DNA of 45,926 nt from Balneolaceae bacterium (GTDB lineage: Bacteria; Bacteroidota; Rhodothermia; Balneolales; Balneolaceae), in NCBI GenBank assembly GCA_017640605.1, contig JAEPQH010000023.1:1-45926 (forward strand), read 5' to 3'. The translations under genes were made by a program, and so were the position numbers. This document shows positions 43,896-45,926 of this stretch, piece after piece. Under the pieces are notes generated by a model that searched no databases, was not told the DNA's origin, and saw nothing but the letters and a program-made list of their open reading frames with translations. Within the stretch, counting starts at the first letter, position 1; each line of letters begins with the position of its first letter.

Positions 43896-44684
43896 TTAGA
43901 ATTTGAATGATGTTGCGATTAAAAAACGTCCTTGAAAGTTGGTAATGGGTTGATACACAGAACTTTTTAAATATTCGATCTCGTAACCCAAGCGAATGTC
44001 TAGCTTTCCGATAAGCGGGCGGGAAATAGACGCTGCCACCGACGGATTTAAAAAATTATGAATAGCTCCAAAGTCTCCGTTCTTATAAATGAATGCGAAA
44101 AGTTGTTCATCATTCATCGTTTTGGTGAACTGATTGTAGGGAGAACGATATACTTTCCCGATCACCGGTAATTTGACTCTTAAATCGACCGCATTTTTTT
44201 TAAAAGCATGTGATGCCAGCGCTTGTAAGCCTATCCCACGGTGAGAAACATACGTTCCGGAACTGCTTAGCGTGTACTCATCTTCGTATGTGATCAGATT
44301 GCCGTTTGAATGAAAATCCACACCAAGAAAAATACTCGTGTTGCGGAAGTCTGTGGAATTCAAACGAAACAAATACGCGGCTTCCATATTCAGCTTAACT
44401 AAATCAGACCCAAATTGATCGCTTACGTTTGTGCTCATCTCTAGGGTTTGTAAATCGACGGAAAGCAAAAACACATGATCACGTTTCGTATTTCTTGAGT
44501 AATGTAAGCTTAGGGTTCCGCCCGAGCTTTTGTAGTTTAAGGGTGAAAATACTTCGTCTTTTATCAGCCCATTTGCACTGCCAAATGCAAACTCTAACTC
44601 ATTGTTCTTGTGTTGCGCCATCACATCTATGCTTAGCAAAAGCAAAAGACAAGAAATCAGAGTAGTTTTTAAACAATGATTCAT
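43896..44684 (-). CDS. Outer-membrane beta-barrel protein of unknown function
   Basis: This 262-residue protein has a signal peptide (about 1-23, SIDVMAQ) and then regular amphipathic strands separated by short polar turns, ending in a terminal phenylalanine (LIATSFKF), the usual insertion signal for outer-membrane barrels. About 10-12 strands fit the length. No named family was recognised. Its gene is 3 bp after the NAD(P)-binding protein gene and 4 bp before the S41 peptidase gene, so the three are very likely one transcript. Confidence 0.75.
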   Translation of the reverse strand: MNHCLKTTLISCLLLLLSIDVMAQHKNNELEFAFGSANGLIKDEVFSPLNYKSSGGTLSLHYSRNTKRDHVFLLSVDLQTLEMSTNVSDQFGSDLVKLNMEAAYLFRLNSTDFRNTSIFLGVDFHSNGNLITYEDEYTLSSSGTYVSHRGIGLQALASHAFKKNAVDLRVKLPVIGKVYRSPYNQFTKTMNDEQLFAFIYKNGDFGAIHNFLNPSVAASISRPLIGKLDIRLGYEIEYLKSSVYQPITNFQGRFLIATSFKF

Positions 44685-44687
44685 GAT

Positions 44688-45551
44688 TTAATGGTTTAGA
44701 TGATTTTTAACTTCCTGTTTATAGTATTCTTGTAATCTTCGGCTTCCGTATCTGGGAGCTACTGCGTCGGTTGCAATTAGGGTGAGGAAAAACTCAATGG
44801 GTCCGAAGATTTTCTCGTCAAGTACGCGCCGGCTGACTTTTAATGCGAAGGTTCGGATCCAGTCCGGTAGATGCGTAATTCGTGGTGTATGATTCCATGC
44901 TGAAAGTGCCATTTCGGCAATTTCATTCTGGGTTAACACATCGGGTCCGCCTACTTCTATTTCTTTAACTGATTGGGCAATAGCTTGTACGATTACCTCG
45001 GCAAGATCGGAGCCATGAATTGGATTTAGCTTGTATTCGCCATCACCGAACATGTAAACGCGACCTCTTTTTGCCATAAATAGGATCTCATTCAAATCAG
45101 AAAAAAAGCCGTTTGGACGAACAATGGTGTATTCCAAGCCACTTTGTTTGAGTACATCAACAAAGCGCTCTTTGGCTTTAAATATTTGAAGATGTCGATG
45201 CCGTTCTCCACCAATAGCCGATACATAAATGAATTTTTTCACCCCTGCTCTTGAAGCTTCCGCTAACAGATTCATATTGGCTTGGTAATCTACATCCATA
45301 TAGGTTAATCCATCGCGTTGGCGGGTTATTCCGATGGTAGATATTACGGTGGATACTCCCTCAAAAAGTCCTGCTAAGGATTCCGGATCCGTAACTTCCG
45401 CTTTAGCTACTTTGAGTTCATTCCATGCAAAAGCATGAAGTTTGTTGGGATTGCGAGCGAGTGCGGTTGTTGGAATTCGCCAACTCTCTAGTTCTTTTAG
45501 TATGTGTTTGCCTAAATATCCGGTTGCGCCGGCCAGTAGTACGTGTGTCAT
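44688..45551 (-). CDS. NAD(P)-binding NmrA/SDR-type protein
   Basis: This 287-residue cytoplasmic protein is of the atypical short-chain dehydrogenase (NmrA/complex-I 39-kDa-like) group. The N-terminal Rossmann motif is GATGYLGKHI (about 8-17), with STIGITRQRDG and KFIYVSAIGG next, and YTIVRPNGFF in the substrate part. The Tyr-x-x-x-Lys active site of classical SDRs is not obvious. ATG 45551 is chosen because it directly precedes the first beta-strand (MTHVLLAGATG); an upstream TTG would add nine residues. It is the first gene of a three-gene minus-strand unit. Substrate is unknown. Confidence 0.85.
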   Translation of the reverse strand: MTHVLLAGATGYLGKHILKELESWRIPTTALARNPNKLHAFAWNELKVAKAEVTDPESLAGLFEGVSTVISTIGITRQRDGLTYMDVDYQANMNLLAEASRAGVKKFIYVSAIGGERHRHLQIFKAKERFVDVLKQSGLEYTIVRPNGFFSDLNEILFMAKRGRVYMFGDGEYKLNPIHGSDLAEVIVQAIAQSVKEIEVGGPDVLTQNEIAEMALSAWNHTPRITHLPDWIRTFALKVSRRVLDEKIFGPIEFFLTLIATDAVAPRYGSRRLQEYYKQEVKNHLNH

Positions 45552-45673
45552 TGTGCATTGGGTTAATTTCTGCACCAAAGTTCTGAACTACTGTTTTCTA
45601 AATCGTCCGAGGTTATGATTTCGGCGTTGTATATGAGATTTCGGACTTTTTAATGAGATGTATCAAATTGCTT

Positions 45674-45745
45674 GTCATTCCCGTGAAAACGGGAATCTGA
45701 AGTTCGTTACTAATCTCGAAGCTTTAATTAGCTTTAGATTCCTGC
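45674..45745. repeat. Intergenic hairpin repeat (REP/MITE-like)
   Basis: ATTCCCGTGAAAACGGGAAT at 45677-45696 is a perfect 8-bp stem with a GAAA loop. A second inverted pair follows: GAATCTGAAG at 45693-45702 against CTTTAGATTC at 45732-45741, and AAGCTTTAATTAGCTT at 45719-45734 is itself symmetrical. The form resembles dispersed palindromic repeats. No second copy was found in the window. Confidence 0.55.
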
Positions 45746-45829
45746 CAAACCTGCATTTAAACTTTGGTATGCTTGCTCCGTAGGAATTGTAGATGTTAGA
45801 TAATTCGAGGACAAAAATTACCTTTGTCC

Positions 45830-45926
45830 ATGCGAATAAATACTCAAGACATGACTCTAGTTCGGAATTACTTACAGAAGTACCAATTTCTGTTTTCCGA
45901 ATACGAACTAATTAAAGCAAAGAAAC
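45830..45926 (+). CDS. Start of a gene cut by the window end, function unknown
   Basis: An open frame begins at ATG 45830 (MRINTQDMTLVRNYLQKYQF) and is still open at the last base, with 32 codons seen. A second Met at 45851 is an alternative start. TACCTTTG at 45819-45826 fits a Bacteroidota promoter core and favours either a leaderless message or the later start. Lysine- and aromatic-rich helical residues (LFSEYELIKAKK) suggest a DNA-binding or transposase-like protein, but too little is present to name it. Confidence 0.45.
   Translation, partial: MRINTQDMTLVRNYLQKYQFLFSEYELIKAKK

Noticed and set aside
1-45926. CRISPR array, tRNA or rRNA genes, or intact insertion sequence
   Set aside because: No regularly spaced repeats, cloverleaf-like units, rRNA-like segments or transposase genes were seen, although short RNA genes could be missed by eye.

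Overview
The window looks like a marine or saline Bacteroidota-type genome, most probably from the Balneolota/Rhodothermota side of the group. The reasons are a SusC/SusD pair, many lipoproteins with almost no Shine-Dalgarno signal, FG-GAP/CRTAC1 proteins, and a type IX secretion sorting domain of the QNYPNPFNPST kind. No rRNA, tRNA, CRISPR array or clear insertion sequence was seen. The lineage is inferred from protein style and was not tested with a tree.

Left block (1-12.6 kb, minus strand): a DUF3078-type outer-membrane protein, a 1120-residue CRTAC1-like FG-GAP lipoprotein, a vanadium-haloperoxidase/PAP2-type lipoprotein, then SusC, SusD and a second CRTAC1-like lipoprotein cut by the window edge. 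A strong hairpin terminator lies between susD and that last gene. Two LacI-operator-like sites, 22 bp apart, lie upstream of susC. A GH13 lipoprotein gene (12.9-14.8 kb, plus strand) and a membrane-tethered LuxR-type regulator separate this block from the next.

Central block (15.5-34.2 kb, minus strand): a ten-gene, closely packed beta-1,3-glucan (laminarin) operon. In transcription order it encodes a GH-A TIM barrel fused to a predicted outer-membrane beta-barrel, a multi-module glycan-binding lipoprotein, a GH16 laminarinase lipoprotein, a GH149-like beta-1,3-oligoglucan phosphorylase, a GH17 lipoprotein, a GH30 lipoprotein, a GPH sugar transporter fused to a cytoplasmic GH17, a stand-alone cytoplasmic GH17, a third GH17, and a secreted two-module binding protein with a T9SS tail. 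The operon ends at a terminator at about 15.5 kb. The inferred pathway is capture and endo-cleavage at the surface, removal of beta-1,6 branches by GH30, import by the GPH carrier, and cytoplasmic hydrolysis plus phosphorolysis to glucose and glucose-1-phosphate. There is no SusC/SusD pair inside the operon, and the barrel fusion at its head is a candidate replacement for the outer-membrane step.

Right block (34.8-45.9 kb): a 130-residue miniature flagellin with a sigma-28-like promoter, a formate/nitrite-transporter-type channel fused to a DsbA-like domain with a single active-site cysteine, a YdjM-type membrane protein, a membrane-bound class III cyclase, a pyruvate-kinase-like protein without the usual C-terminal domain, an unknown exported protein, two related small membrane proteins, an S41-type protease, an outer-membrane barrel protein and an NmrA-like NAD(P)-binding protein. 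A hairpin repeat and the start of another gene close the window.
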